The notes beneath the pieces were generated by a model. The model ran no database searches, was not told the DNA's origin, and saw nothing but the letters and a program-made list of their open reading frames with translations. A DNA stretch of 64,000 nucleotides from Cellulophaga sp. HaHa_2_95 (GTDB lineage: Bacteria; Bacteroidota; Bacteroidia; Flavobacteriales; Flavobacteriaceae), in contig NZ_CP058988.1 in assembly GCF_019278565.1 (NCBI RefSeq), positions 3,038,001 through 3,102,000 of the forward strand, read 5' to 3'. Every line of letters begins with the position of its first letter. Within the stretch, counting starts at the first letter, position 1. A program made the position numbers and the translations under genes. Shown piece by piece: positions 34,097 to 43,142 of this stretch.

Positions 34097-34104
34097 ACAA
34101 AAAT
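34097..34104 (-). promoter_or_regulatory. -7 promoter element for umuDC
   Basis: TATTTTTG on the minus strand matches TAnnTTTG and lies 4 nt before the umuD ATG. The mRNA would start at or next to the start codon. A possible TTG -33 element lies inside the inverted repeat just upstream, with a rather long 23-nt spacer. Confidence 0.45.
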
Positions 34105-34105
34105 A

Positions 34106-34135
34106 TGGATATATTCCTAATTAATGGACAATATC
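34106..34135. promoter_or_regulatory. Inverted repeat, putative operator of umuDC
   Basis: GGATATATTCC-N8-GGACAATATCC is an imperfect inverted repeat (9 of 11 arm positions match) centred on the palindrome TTAATTA. It abuts the umuD -7 element and covers the -33 region, where a repressor would block transcription. It does not resemble the E. coli or Bacillus LexA boxes. A damage-responsive repressor of Bacteroidota type is plausible but unproven. Confidence 0.45.
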
Positions 34136-34213
34136 CTTAAATAAATAAATTTAGAAATTGTGAAATTAGTCAGTACATTTACCCTTGAAAGTTGTATTTA
34201 TAACAAATTATTT

Positions 34214-35638
34214 ATGGAGTCAATCAGTACTTTTGATATGCTTAAAATTGGGGTGGGACCCTCAAGTTCACATACCCTAGGACCTTGGCGTGCTGCTGAA
34301 AAATGGATTAAAGAGTTACATGCCAATGAAAACTTCATAGATGTTATTGAAATCAATGTATCTATTTATGGTTCTTTATCACTCACTGGGAAAGGGCATG
34401 CTACCGATTATGCCGTGATGTTAGGCTTATCTGGTCAGGACCCTGAATATATTCCTATAGAACACATTTCTAGCATAGTAAAACGGATTAAAGAAGAACA
34501 AAAAATAGAATTTGACGGGAAACTAACCCTTAGCTTTAACCCTGATAAAAATATTATATTCAAAAAAGAATTTCTTCCTTTTCATGCCAATGGAATGACA
34601 TTCGAGGCCCTCTTAAACACCGGAAAAAAAATTAAAAACACATATTATTCTATTGGCGGCGGATTTGTAGTAAAAGAAGAACGTAAAAGAGCAAAGAAGA
34701 ATTTAGAAATTTTTAAAGCTTTTCCCTTTCCCGTAACCAATGGCGTAGAATTGTTGGCTTTCTGCGCTAAAGAGCAAAAAACAGTATCAGAAATAGTTTT
34801 AGAGAATGAACGCTCTTTACGTACAGACGCTGAGATAGACCATGAATTACATCGCATCTGGGACACCATGCTTGAATGTATGTATACCGGTTGCCACACA
34901 GAAGGTTCGTTACCGGGCGGATTAAATGTTCGCAGACGTGCTTTTGACATGCATTTAAAATTAAAAGATAGCGAGGCCTATACTACCCCACAGGAATGGC
35001 TTTCTGCCATACGGAAAACCGAAGTTAAATTCAGACAAATTTTACAATGGGTAAGTTGTTTTGCTTTGGCCGTTAATGAAGTTAATGCTTCATTAGGGCG
35101 AGTAGTTACGGCCCCTACCAATGGTAGTGCAGGAGTAATTCCTGCCGTACTGATGTATTATTTGGTCATTGAAGATCATAAAGCAGGTTTTGAAGATATC
35201 AAAAAATTCTTATTGGTTTCTGGTGAAATAGGAAGCATCTTTAAAAAGGGCGCTACTATTTCTGCCGCTATGGGCGGATGCCAAGCAGAAATTGGCGTAT
35301 CTTCCGCCATGGCAGCAGGTGCATTAACAGAATTATTGGGTGGCACACCAGAGCAAGTATTAATGGCTGCAGAAATTGCTATGGAACACCACTTAGGATT
35401 AACCTGTGATCCTATTGGTGGTTTGGTACAAATACCCTGCATAGAACGTAATTCTATGGGCGCTATTAAAGCCATTAATGCGGCAGAATTAGCCCTTGGC
35501 TCGGACCCTAAAGACGCTAAAGTACCACTAGACAAAGTGGTGCAAACAATGTGGGAAACAGCAAAAGACATGAACTCTAAATACAAAGAAACCTCTGAAG
35601 GAGGTTTGGCTGTAGGGGTGTTCTTGAGTGATTGTTAA
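34214..35638 (+). CDS. sdaA: L-serine ammonia-lyase (L-serine dehydratase), iron-sulfur type
   Basis: This enzyme deaminates L-serine to pyruvate and ammonia with a 4Fe-4S cluster. From the ATG at 34214 the protein is 474 residues and starts MESISTFDMLKIGVGPSSSH, the standard N-terminus. The frame extends upstream to 34160, but that part is not conserved in character. It is a fused single-chain type. The N-terminal beta domain is followed by the catalytic alpha domain with APTNGSAGVIPAVL, MGGCQAEIGVSSAMAAGALT and CDPIGGLVQIPCIERN, which supply the cluster cysteines. It is cytoplasmic. Confidence 0.95.
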   Translation: MESISTFDMLKIGVGPSSSHTLGPWRAAEKWIKELHANENFIDVIEINVSIYGSLSLTGKGHATDYAVMLGLSGQDPEYIPIEHISSIVKRIKEEQKIEFDGKLTLSFNPDKNIIFKKEFLPFHANGMTFEALLNTGKKIKNTYYSIGGGFVVKEERKRAKKNLEIFKAFPFPVTNGVELLAFCAKEQKTVSEIVLENERSLRTDAEIDHELHRIWDTMLECMYTGCHTEGSLPGGLNVRRRAFDMHLKLKDSEAYTTPQEWLSAIRKTEVKFRQILQWVSCFALAVNEVNASLGRVVTAPTNGSAGVIPAVLMYYLVIEDHKAGFEDIKKFLLVSGEIGSIFKKGATISAAMGGCQAEIGVSSAMAAGALTELLGGTPEQVLMAAEIAMEHHLGLTCDPIGGLVQIPCIERNSMGAIKAINAAELALGSDPKDAKVPLDKVVQTMWETAKDMNSKYKETSEGGLAVGVFLSDC

Positions 35639-35665
35639 GTAAATTAATTTCTAAAAAAAGGAACC

Positions 35666-35761
35666 ATGGCAAAAAGTAAAGATGCAAAAAAAAATGTCAA
35701 AAAAGAACCTCTAAAAACGGCTAAAGAAAAAAAAGAAGAAAAAAGAGCTAAGAAAAAGTAG
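35666..35761 (+). CDS. Tiny Lys-rich protein (31 aa)
   Basis: An ATG at 35666, preceded by AAAAAAAGGAACC, opens a 31-codon frame: MAKSKDAKKNVKKEPLKTAK and then EKKEEKRAKKK. It is almost entirely Lys, Glu and Ala, so it is likely a disordered or helical nucleic-acid- or ribosome-associated peptide. From memory, peptides starting MAKSKDAKKNVKKEP recur in Bacteroidota, which supports a real gene. It lies 27 nt after sdaA and is followed by a terminator. Confidence 0.7.
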   Translation: MAKSKDAKKNVKKEPLKTAKEKKEEKRAKKK

Positions 35762-35770
35762 TTGCACTAT

Positions 35771-35806
35771 AAAATCTCTGAGAAAATACTTCTTCAGAGA
35801 TTTTTT
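35771..35806 (+). terminator. Terminator after the Lys-rich peptide gene
   Basis: The stem AAAATCTCTGA / TCAGAGATTTT with a 12-nt loop is followed by a T-tract, 10 nt after the stop codon. It ends the sdaA unit. Confidence 0.8.
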
Positions 35807-35903
35807 CTGTGAATAACTTTCGTGAAAAAATAGATACTCGCTTTAGATTTTTAATTTTATTTTAAAACATTTTCTTGTTACTTCGCATTAAAAATGATGA
35901 AGA

Positions 35904-36680
35904 ATGGATAGATTGGATTATATTGAACGTGAACTTTCAGGTTTAAGGGAACAGCTAAAATCTCATGCGCTTTACAAGAATCTTAAGAACTTAAACGATG
36001 TTAAGATCTTTATGGAACATCATGTTTTTGCTGTCTGGGACTTTATGTCGCTTTTAAAAGCATTACAGATTGACCTAACCACTACCACTACTCCATGGAT
36101 TCCAAAAAAAAACGCCACTTTAGCTCGTTTTATCAATGAAATTGTTCACGGCGAAGAAAGCGATATTAACGAAGAAGGTGTCCCAAGGAGCCATTTCGAA
36201 ATGTACTTAGAGGCCATGGATCAAATTGGCGCTAGTACTACAACTATAAGCTCATTTATTAAGGCGATTGAAAATGGTACTGCTGTGACAAGCGCATTGG
36301 AAGCAAGTGCAATTGACTCCTCTGTTATTAATTTTGTCAACTTTTCATTTGATGCTATTGCTACTAAAAAAACGCATGTAATAGCTTCTGCCTTTACTTT
36401 TGGTCGCGAAGACTTAATTCCCGATATGTTTTTTGAAATCTTGAAGCAAGCTGACAAAGAGAATACACATTATAATAAATTGAGGTACTATTTAGAGCGC
36501 CATATAGAATTAGATGGCGATGAACACGGTCCGCTTTCTTTAAAAATGATTTCAGAATTATGTGGAGATGATGAGACGAAGTGGAAGGAAACATTAGATA
36601 GCGCTAAGGAGGCCTTGCTAAAACGGATTGCATTGTGGGATGGAATAACTAAAATAATTCTGACGAAAAAAGACGCTTAG
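35904..36680 (+). CDS. DUF3050 domain protein
   Basis: The 258-residue, all-helical, soluble protein matches DUF3050 over its full length. It starts [20 protein letters not shown], has [20 protein letters not shown] with a His pair near residue 38, and ends with the [17 protein letters not shown] segment. The scattered conserved His/Glu residues and helical fold recall the heme-oxygenase-like superfamily of oxygenases and diiron enzymes. That is an impression, not a proven activity. The GyrI-like gene starts 4 nt downstream, so the two form an operon. Confidence 0.85.
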   Translation: MDRLDYIERELSGLREQLKSHALYKNLKNLNDVKIFMEHHVFAVWDFMSLLKALQIDLTTTTTPWIPKKNATLARFINEIVHGEESDINEEGVPRSHFEMYLEAMDQIGASTTTISSFIKAIENGTAVTSALEASAIDSSVINFVNFSFDAIATKKTHVIASAFTFGREDLIPDMFFEILKQADKENTHYNKLRYYLERHIELDGDEHGPLSLKMISELCGDDETKWKETLDSAKEALLKRIALWDGITKIILTKKDA

Positions 36681-36684
36681 AGAA

Positions 36685-37170
36685 ATGTACTACCGCATTG
36701 AAACACTTCCAAAAATAAAACTAGCAGGCAAACAATTGACCATGTCATATGCTCATGACAGAACTCCTGAACTCTGGAAAAGTTTTATGCCTTTTAAAAA
36801 ATTGATTTCAAATAGTGCTGCTCCAGATTTATACAGTATGCAACGGTATACAAATACTTTTAGTTATCAAGATTTTGATCCTAGTACCCCCTTTACCAAA
36901 TGGGCGGCTATAGCCGTTACTAGCTTTGACAACATACCTGACATTTTTGAAACCTATACCCTTCAGGGTGGCTTGTATGCCGTATTTAAACATGTTGGGC
37001 CTGCCACGGAATTTAGAAAAACTTTTGATGCTATTTTCTTGTCATGGCTACCAACGTCTGATTACCTCATTGATGATCGCGAACATTTTGAATTATTAGG
37101 TAAAAAATATAGTAATATGGCTCTAGATTCAGAAGAAGAAATTTGGATTCCTATCCGTTTGAAAAGCTAA
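36685..37170 (+). CDS. GyrI-like small-molecule-binding domain protein
   Basis: The 161-residue stand-alone GyrI-like (AraC effector-binding) domain starts MYYRIETLPKIKLAGKQLTM. It has YTLQGGLYAVFKHVGPATEF and the LPTSDYLIDDREHFELLG end typical of the SHS2-type ligand-binding fold. There is no DNA-binding helix-turn-helix. Members bind small hydrophobic or cationic molecules, and some hydrolyse them. It is co-transcribed with the DUF3050 gene. Confidence 0.85.
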   Translation: MYYRIETLPKIKLAGKQLTMSYAHDRTPELWKSFMPFKKLISNSAAPDLYSMQRYTNTFSYQDFDPSTPFTKWAAIAVTSFDNIPDIFETYTLQGGLYAVFKHVGPATEFRKTFDAIFLSWLPTSDYLIDDREHFELLGKKYSNMALDSEEEIWIPIRLKS

Positions 37171-37191
37171 ATTGATTTACCCCGTAAAGAC

Positions 37192-37755
37192 TTAAAATCG
37201 ATAGCCAATCCTTAGATGTAAATTTATAGCAACCTCGCCTTCGTTCTCTAGGTAGCCCGCCTGTTTAGCAAAAGTGTATTGATAACCAATACCTATCCCT
37301 GTCTCATACATAACATGTTTACCAATAGGTCTTCTAATACCCCAAGTAGGAATAATGGATATATCACTAATAATTCTAATATTTTCATAATTAGAGATGA
37401 CAAACCAATCTGGATGATAGGATGTTTTTAAGCCAATAAAATTTCCGCTGTTCCCATCAATTCTTCGTGATTTATGCATTCGTTTATTCAAATTATAATA
37501 CAACCTTGGCTCTAAGGTCAATACCGGCGTTAATAAAAACCCTGTTTCATCATAAAAATCTCCTCCCCAAATCCCTGAATCAAAACCTATTTCGGAACGT
37601 AAGGCTATAGTAGTTGCTAATTTTGATTCGTTTTGCACCCAAATTCCAAGAAATCCTGTTTGAAAGCCGTAGGTAGATTGCACCACACTTGCACTTTGAG
37701 AATGCACTAGTAAACTAAAGCTACAGAAAGCTAATGTTGCTAAAAATATTTTCAT
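37192..37755 (-). CDS. Secreted outer-membrane-type beta-barrel protein, unknown
   Basis: A signal peptide (MKIFLATLAFCSFSLLVHS, then QSASV) is followed by about 165 residues of amphipathic strands. They include TTIALRSEIGFDSGIWGG, LTLEPRLYYNLNKRM and MYETGIGIGYQYTF, and the C-terminal strand INLHLRIGYRF ends in Phe, the usual outer-membrane insertion signal. It is a small barrel of about eight strands, comparable to porin-like conserved proteins of Flavobacteriaceae. The substrate or role is unknown. It is convergent with the GyrI-like gene. Confidence 0.75.
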   Translation of the reverse strand: MKIFLATLAFCSFSLLVHSQSASVVQSTYGFQTGFLGIWVQNESKLATTIALRSEIGFDSGIWGGDFYDETGFLLTPVLTLEPRLYYNLNKRMHKSRRIDGNSGNFIGLKTSYHPDWFVISNYENIRIISDISIIPTWGIRRPIGKHVMYETGIGIGYQYTFAKQAGYLENEGEVAINLHLRIGYRF

Positions 37756-37949
37756 TTTCTATGTTTTAAGAGGGTTATGATGAGTCTATTCTAGGACACA
37801 AGAATTATGCCGACTTTAATCTACGTAAAATTACAAACCATTCTTAGCATTTACTTTTTACACCGCAATAAAAAATTAAAACTGAAATACATCAAGCTCA
37901 TAAAACCGAATCAATTTCCTTACTTTTAACGCACCAAATAAAAGAACTA

Positions 37950-38768
37950 ATGTCTGTTGCAAAAAAAGAATACAAAAGAGTGACTGTTAAATCTCTTGTA
38001 GAGATGAAAAAGAACGGTGAAAAAATTTCAATGTTAACAGCCTATGATTATTCTATGGCTAAAATTGTTGATGCCGCCAATGTAGATGTGATCCTTGTTG
38101 GAGACTCTGCTAGTAACGTAATGGCAGGACACGAAACTACCCTACCTATTACTTTGGATCAAATGATTTATCATGCATCATCTGTAATAAGAGCTGTAAA
38201 TAGAGCTTTAGTTGTTGTAGATATTCCTTTTGGAAGCTACCAGAGTGATCCTAAAGAAGCTTTGCGTTCTGCTATTAGAATCATGAAAGAAAGTGGTGGT
38301 CATGCCGTTAAAGTTGAAGGTGGTTTAGAAATTAAAGAATCTGTAAAGAGAATATTAAACGCAGGGATTCCTGTCATGGGGCATTTAGGCCTAACCCCTC
38401 AATCTATTTATAAATTTGGAACCTATACCGTACGTGCCAAAGAAGAGGAAGAAGCTAAAAAGCTAAAAGAAGACGCCTTAATGCTTGAAAAAGCTGGATG
38501 TTTTGCTATTGTTTTAGAAAAAATTCCTGCAACTTTAGCAAAAGAAGTAGCTGAGTTGGTAAATATTCCCGTGATTGGAATAGGCGCAGGTAACGGTGTA
38601 GATGGCCAAGTTTTAGTAGTTCATGATTTAGTTGGACTTACTCAAGAATTTAATCCAAGATTCTTACGTAGGTATATGAATTTATTTGAAGAAATGGGAA
38701 AAGCTATTTCTGATTACGTTTCTGATGTAAAAAGCAGAGATTTCCCTAGTGATGATGAGCAGTACTAG
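37950..38768 (+). CDS. panB: 3-Methyl-2-oxobutanoate hydroxymethyltransferase PanB
   Basis: PanB transfers a hydroxymethyl group from methylenetetrahydrofolate to 2-oxoisovalerate, giving ketopantoate for pantothenate and CoA. The 272-residue protein has [17 protein letters not shown], the metal-binding [30 protein letters not shown] and the catalytic Glu region FAIVLEKIP, all in order. [12 protein letters not shown] and [15 protein letters not shown] complete the barrel. It is cytoplasmic. panC and panD are not adjacent. lspA follows after 64 nt on the same strand. Confidence 0.97.
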   Translation: MSVAKKEYKRVTVKSLVEMKKNGEKISMLTAYDYSMAKIVDAANVDVILVGDSASNVMAGHETTLPITLDQMIYHASSVIRAVNRALVVVDIPFGSYQSDPKEALRSAIRIMKESGGHAVKVEGGLEIKESVKRILNAGIPVMGHLGLTPQSIYKFGTYTVRAKEEEEAKKLKEDALMLEKAGCFAIVLEKIPATLAKEVAELVNIPVIGIGAGNGVDGQVLVVHDLVGLTQEFNPRFLRRYMNLFEEMGKAISDYVSDVKSRDFPSDDEQY

Positions 38769-38832
38769 CTATTAAACAATATAACAGAAGCGCCATACAA
38801 ACAGTAAAATTTTTAATATTTCATTTAATTTT

Positions 38833-39312
38833 TTGAAAAAAATAGCCATTCTTATTCTTGTTCTTTTAAATATTGGTTGTGATCAAATCAGTAAAAAGAT
38901 GGTCCGCAACACGGTAGACAAAAACGATTATATTCAATTAGTACAAGACAATTTTATTCTTACAAATGTAGAAAATACGGGAGCTATGCTAGGTTTTGGT
39001 CAAAGCTTCCCTCCCCTATTAAAAATAATTTTGTTGCAAATTTTACCCGTGCTGGTTTTAGTGTTGATTCTCATCAATATTTTGAGAAAAACACATTTAA
39101 ATAAGTGGTTAATTGTTGCTTTTTCTTGCGTCATTGGCGGCGGAATTGGAAATTTAATGGATCGGATTGCTTTTGGTAGTGTTACCGATTTTTTCATCAT
39201 AAAACTAGGGTTCTTTAAAACAGGAATCTTTAATATGGCCGATGTTTCGGTCACTATTGGTGTTATCCTTATTTTTATTTTAAGCATGCGTCATAAAAAC
39301 CTTGAATTTTAG
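38833..39312 (+). CDS. lspA: Lipoprotein signal peptidase LspA (signal peptidase II)
   Basis: LspA removes the signal peptide of lipoproteins in the inner membrane. The 159-residue protein has four membrane helices. The catalytic Asp pair is in GGGIGNLMDRIAFGSVTDFF and FNMADVSVTIG, and NTGAMLGFGQ is the usual NxGxxxG loop. The start codon is TTG, with no in-frame ATG upstream. Its stop TAG overlaps the GTG start of the pseudouridine synthase gene by 1 nt, so the two are coupled. Confidence 0.93.
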   Translation: MKKIAILILVLLNIGCDQISKKMVRNTVDKNDYIQLVQDNFILTNVENTGAMLGFGQSFPPLLKIILLQILPVLVLVLILINILRKTHLNKWLIVAFSCVIGGGIGNLMDRIAFGSVTDFFIIKLGFFKTGIFNMADVSVTIGVILIFILSMRHKNLEF

Positions 39313-40010
39313 TGGATAATAAAACACTTTCTAACGCCAAAAATCTTCTAGTCATCTACGAGGACAATCATTTAATTGCTATAAATAAGCGTCCTGGAGA
39401 TATTGTGCAAGGCGATAAAACTGGCGATGTTCCTTTAAGTGATGTGGTCAAAGAATATATCAAAATAAAATACAATAAACCAGGTAATGTATATCTCGGT
39501 GTTGCCCACCGATTAGACAGGCCTACTTCAGGCATTGTTGTTTTTGCTAAAACTTCAAAAGCATTGCCTCGATTAAATAAGTTGTTTGCAGAAAAAGACG
39601 CAAAGAAAACCTATTGGGCTGTGGTAAAAAATCAGCCACCAAAACAAAACGATTTGCTTACCCATTGGCTAAAACGTAATACCAAGCAGAATAAATCTTA
39701 CGCAAATACTAAAGAAGTTCCGGATAGCAAAAAAGCCATTTTAAGCTATACCGTTGCTAAGAAACTTGACAATTATTTTCTATTAGAGATTGATTTACAT
39801 ACCGGAAGACATCATCAAATTCGTGCACAACTAACAGCAATTGGTTGCGTAATTAAGGGCGATTTAAAGTACGGTGCGGATCGTAGCAATAAAGATGGAA
39901 GCATTCACTTACATGCAAGAAAACTATCGTTTATACATCCTGTAAAAAAAGAAGCCATCACCATTCTTGCCGAACCACCTAATGAAGCTATTTGGAATGC
40001 ATGTTTATAA
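39312..40010 (+). CDS. RluA-family RNA pseudouridine synthase
   Basis: The 232-residue enzyme isomerises uridine to pseudouridine in rRNA or tRNA. The catalytic Asp is in AHRLDRPTSGIVVFAKT (about residues 66-82). The second conserved block, LLEIDLHTGRHHQIRAQLTA, carries the GRxHQIR motif, and LHARKLSFIHP closes the fold. No S4 domain precedes the catalytic core. The start is GTG, overlapping the lspA stop by 1 nt. The target uridine cannot be told. Confidence 0.9.
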   Translation: MDNKTLSNAKNLLVIYEDNHLIAINKRPGDIVQGDKTGDVPLSDVVKEYIKIKYNKPGNVYLGVAHRLDRPTSGIVVFAKTSKALPRLNKLFAEKDAKKTYWAVVKNQPPKQNDLLTHWLKRNTKQNKSYANTKEVPDSKKAILSYTVAKKLDNYFLLEIDLHTGRHHQIRAQLTAIGCVIKGDLKYGADRSNKDGSIHLHARKLSFIHPVKKEAITILAEPPNEAIWNACL

Positions 40011-40040
40011 ATTTTCTTATTTTTAAAGAAATACGCTACC

Positions 40041-40565
40041 ATGATCTTTATTAGAAAAATTACCCTAATCGTAATTATTACATGCTTTGCTTCTTGTGGC
40101 AGTCACAACAGTATGGAAAATTTCTATGCTTCCCATAAGAATGACAATCAAGTTAGTGCCGTGAGAGTGCCACAATTTATGCTTAGCCTCTTGAGTGGTA
40201 TTTCTCCGGAGACTGAAGCGCTAATTGGAAATACCAAGGATTTACGTTATATTAAGTTTCCGAGCACCACTGCAGACAAAACTGATTTCCTCAATACCCA
40301 AATGAATATTATAGCGGGATCTAAATTTATTGAGATATACCGTAAAAATGATGGCTTAAAACGCAATGTCATTGCTGTGAGAGAACGCAAAAATGTGGTC
40401 AAAGAAATATTGATTTATAACAACAATACACAACAAGCTACTTTCCTTTATTTTAACGGGAATTTTGACCCAATAAGAGTACGGGAAATGGCTCAGAAAG
40501 CAAAATTCGAGGAGCTAACCAATGGATTAATTCAGCAATTCAATATCGAGAGCTCTTCTAATTAG
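40041..40565 (+). CDS. DUF4252 lipoprotein
   Basis: The signal sequence MIFIRKITLIVIITCFASC has a lipobox with the lipidated Cys near residue 19. The mature part of about 155 residues fits DUF4252, a family of small Bacteroidota lipoproteins. It includes MLSLLSGISPETEALIGNTK, LRYIKFPS and the ATFLYFNGNFDPIRVREMA end. Function is unknown. It lies 30 nt after the pseudouridine synthase gene. Confidence 0.85.
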   Translation: MIFIRKITLIVIITCFASCGSHNSMENFYASHKNDNQVSAVRVPQFMLSLLSGISPETEALIGNTKDLRYIKFPSTTADKTDFLNTQMNIIAGSKFIEIYRKNDGLKRNVIAVRERKNVVKEILIYNNNTQQATFLYFNGNFDPIRVREMAQKAKFEELTNGLIQQFNIESSSN

Positions 40566-40576
40566 AAATGAATAAG

Positions 40577-41440
40577 CTAAGCTTTTTTTGAGGAACGAAT
40601 GCTTTCAATTACTACAGAACTTAGAATTAAGATACCACCGATAAGAGTGTTCATTTTAGGAAATTCGCTTAAAAAAATTGCGCCTAAAATAATTCCATAA
40701 ATGGGCTGAACGCTACTCAAAATACTTACGGTGGTAATCGAGAAGTTCTTAAAACTATTCAAAAATAAGGTATGCCCAATAGCGGTAGTTAGTAATGCCA
40801 AAGCAGCCAATCCTTTCCATTCGCTCAATACCACATCTAACGGCATCGTAACATAGAATGGAGATAGCAAAACACTAATCACTAGTAATTGATAACACAT
40901 TAGCATGGAGCCATTATATTTGGCCGCTTTCGCTTTTAGCAATAAATTTCGTAGCGAATAAAATAAGGCGGACAAGGTTCCTACACCAACCGCAAGGGTA
41001 TAATCATTACCTATATCAAAACTAGGAACTAGAAAATAAATGCCTGCTAAAACAAGCAGCGCCAAGACCAAATGTATTTTTTGAAATTTGGTTTTCAGTA
41101 ATAAGGGCTCTAAGAAAGCGGTTAAAATTGGATATGTAAACAATGAGATCATCCCTATAGCAACATTGGACAAGCGCAGCGCATAGAAATAGGTGATCCA
41201 ATGCAACCCCAATAGAACGCCACTAATTAACACCGCTCCAACATCTTTCTTTGACACCCGAAGCGATATCTTCTTCCACTTACAAAAAAGGAATAATAAC
41301 ACCACGGCAATGACCGCTCTAACACCTATAGTTACCGGTACTGACAAATTCACATACCTTCCAAGAGCACCAGAAGTACTCACAAAAAGCATGGCTAAAT
41401 TTAATTCTATTAGATGATTAAGATGATTGGAATTCTTCAA
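40577..41440 (-). CDS. DMT/EamA-family transporter
   Basis: The 287-residue inner-membrane protein has ten predicted helices in two EamA repeats. The first includes LAMLFVSTSGALGRYVNLS and the second IGHTLFLNSFKNFSITTVSI. The loop SVQPIYGIILGAIFLSEFPK is the canonical EamA ending (P-V-x-G-x-x-L-G-x-x-x-L-x-E). It probably exports a small metabolite. The substrate is unknown. It is followed by the TPR-like gene on the same strand, after 11 nt. Confidence 0.88.
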   Translation of the reverse strand: MKNSNHLNHLIELNLAMLFVSTSGALGRYVNLSVPVTIGVRAVIAVVLLFLFCKWKKISLRVSKKDVGAVLISGVLLGLHWITYFYALRLSNVAIGMISLFTYPILTAFLEPLLLKTKFQKIHLVLALLVLAGIYFLVPSFDIGNDYTLAVGVGTLSALFYSLRNLLLKAKAAKYNGSMLMCYQLLVISVLLSPFYVTMPLDVVLSEWKGLAALALLTTAIGHTLFLNSFKNFSITTVSILSSVQPIYGIILGAIFLSEFPKMNTLIGGILILSSVVIESIRSSKKA

Positions 41441-41451
41441 AAAATTATGGA

Positions 41452-42996
41452 CTATCGCGTTAAAGTAGCAGCTTTCTCTTTTATGATTTGCGCCACTGGT
41501 TTATTCTCTAAATGACTTTCTAACCACGATAATATATCTAAATACAAAAAGGCTCTTTTCTCATAAGGATGATCCTCATATTTTTTAAGTGAATCATATA
41601 ATTTTTGAAATTCATTTCGTAATTCGTTTGGATAGATATCTCCTAACCCACGTAAAAACTTAATCATCTCTTTCTGAACAGCATGCAAATCGTTCATTTT
41701 TAATAAAAACTTATACGTACTCTTTAATTGTACCTCTAAATGATAATCCATTCCTGCTTCATAATGAGCCACCAGACTTAAAACACGTGCAAAGCACATT
41801 AAATCCTCTCGCATTTTAAGATTCTTATTATTTATAATTTTCTTCAGATAAGATATACAGGTCTTGTTATCTCCCATTCCAAAATACAAACAAGCTATTT
41901 TATAATAGAATAACATGATGTGGTGTTCATCGATACGGTCTTTGTGTTTTACAATTCCGTATTCAATAATTTTCACCAAATACACGCCTTTATCAAAGGT
42001 GCCTTCTAAGAAGTGAAGGTTTAATTTATTGCTATTAATATACAAGAAGGCTAATGAGGTTACATTGTCATTTTGAGGAAAATCTTTCTCATTGATCGTA
42101 ACCTCTAAATGCTCTAAAACTTCTTTAAATTGAGAACTGTAGCGTACATAGAAAAGCGACTCTAATAAATAATTATTCCCTTTCAAATAAAATACAGGGT
42201 TTAAATAGATCATTTCTTTATGTTCATAAAACAAATCTGACCATTTACTGGCATATTTATAACAAGATAAAAAATCCTGTATTAAAAAACTATACCAAAG
42301 ATGTGCTTTGTACAGCCATAATTTTTCGCGAAAACCTAAACTTTCAATTTTATATTTAGGCAAATGACTCTCAAAATATTTTTTTACAAATTGATAATCT
42401 TCATCACTACGTACATAGCCCATCTTTAACATTTGACCATACAATTGTAAAGACAAATTAGACAACTTACTCGTCATAACATTCTGAGCAGAAAGCTCTT
42501 TAGCTTGTACCGCTAGTTCATCTGCACGATCTGGAATACTACGTGTAATATATTGAGTTTCAATAATTTTCTCGAGCTCAACAATTTCATAAGCTATATT
42601 CTTTTCTTCATTTTCTATGGCTGTAGCTTTCGCCTTATCTAAAATTTTAAGACTCTGCTTGTACAAGCCTTTTTGATAAAGAATAGTGGCAAAATCTAAT
42701 TGTTCTCTAATTTGAACACGTATATTTTGGTTAACAGGGTTTAACCGAAGGCTTATTAAAATTTGTTTATATAGGTGTGCTTTTAAGTTTGAAAGCTGCG
42801 CTTTTTTAACAATTCCTGTTTCTAGAATAACTTTTTCATCATATTCCCTTACTTTATCTAACAAATTAAACAATGCTAGAAATTTTGCATCGGTATTCAC
42901 CCCTAAACGACCTACATATAATTTAAACTGTCGTTTTTCTGACTTAGAAAGTGATTTTATAAGAACAAATAAAGAATCTTTATTGGCATTTGTCAT
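41452..42996 (-). CDS. Uncharacterised helical-repeat (TPR-like) protein
   Basis: The 514-residue protein has no signal peptide or membrane helix and is made of helix pairs with TPR-like spacing. Examples are FATILYQKGLYKQSLKILDK and YYKIACLYFGMGDNKTCISY. I recognise the N-terminus SLFVLIKSLSKSEKRQFKLY as a feature shared by conserved Bacteroidota proteins without a known function. It is cytoplasmic, and its size suggests a scaffold or regulatory partner. Confidence 0.75.
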   Translation of the reverse strand: MTNANKDSLFVLIKSLSKSEKRQFKLYVGRLGVNTDAKFLALFNLLDKVREYDEKVILETGIVKKAQLSNLKAHLYKQILISLRLNPVNQNIRVQIREQLDFATILYQKGLYKQSLKILDKAKATAIENEEKNIAYEIVELEKIIETQYITRSIPDRADELAVQAKELSAQNVMTSKLSNLSLQLYGQMLKMGYVRSDEDYQFVKKYFESHLPKYKIESLGFREKLWLYKAHLWYSFLIQDFLSCYKYASKWSDLFYEHKEMIYLNPVFYLKGNNYLLESLFYVRYSSQFKEVLEHLEVTINEKDFPQNDNVTSLAFLYINSNKLNLHFLEGTFDKGVYLVKIIEYGIVKHKDRIDEHHIMLFYYKIACLYFGMGDNKTCISYLKKIINNKNLKMREDLMCFARVLSLVAHYEAGMDYHLEVQLKSTYKFLLKMNDLHAVQKEMIKFLRGLGDIYPNELRNEFQKLYDSLKKYEDHPYEKRAFLYLDILSWLESHLENKPVAQIIKEKAATLTR

Positions 42997-43142
42997 CGTA
43001 AAATATATTATTTAACTACCTGTTTATCAAATACTTGAATATCCTCAAAACCATCTAAACGTTGTAAATGATTTTATACCTCTACTTTAATTAATAAGAG
43101 TACGTCTATATTCGTATTGACTAGTAAAACTACGCAAATATA

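Noticed and set aside
34160..34213. Upstream ATG for sdaA
   Set aside because: The 18 extra residues have no resemblance to the family's N-terminus, while MESISTFDMLKIGVGPSSSH at 34214 does.
35176..35586. Open frame antisense to sdaA
   Set aside because: It lies entirely within a well-conserved gene on the other strand and has no recognisable motif.
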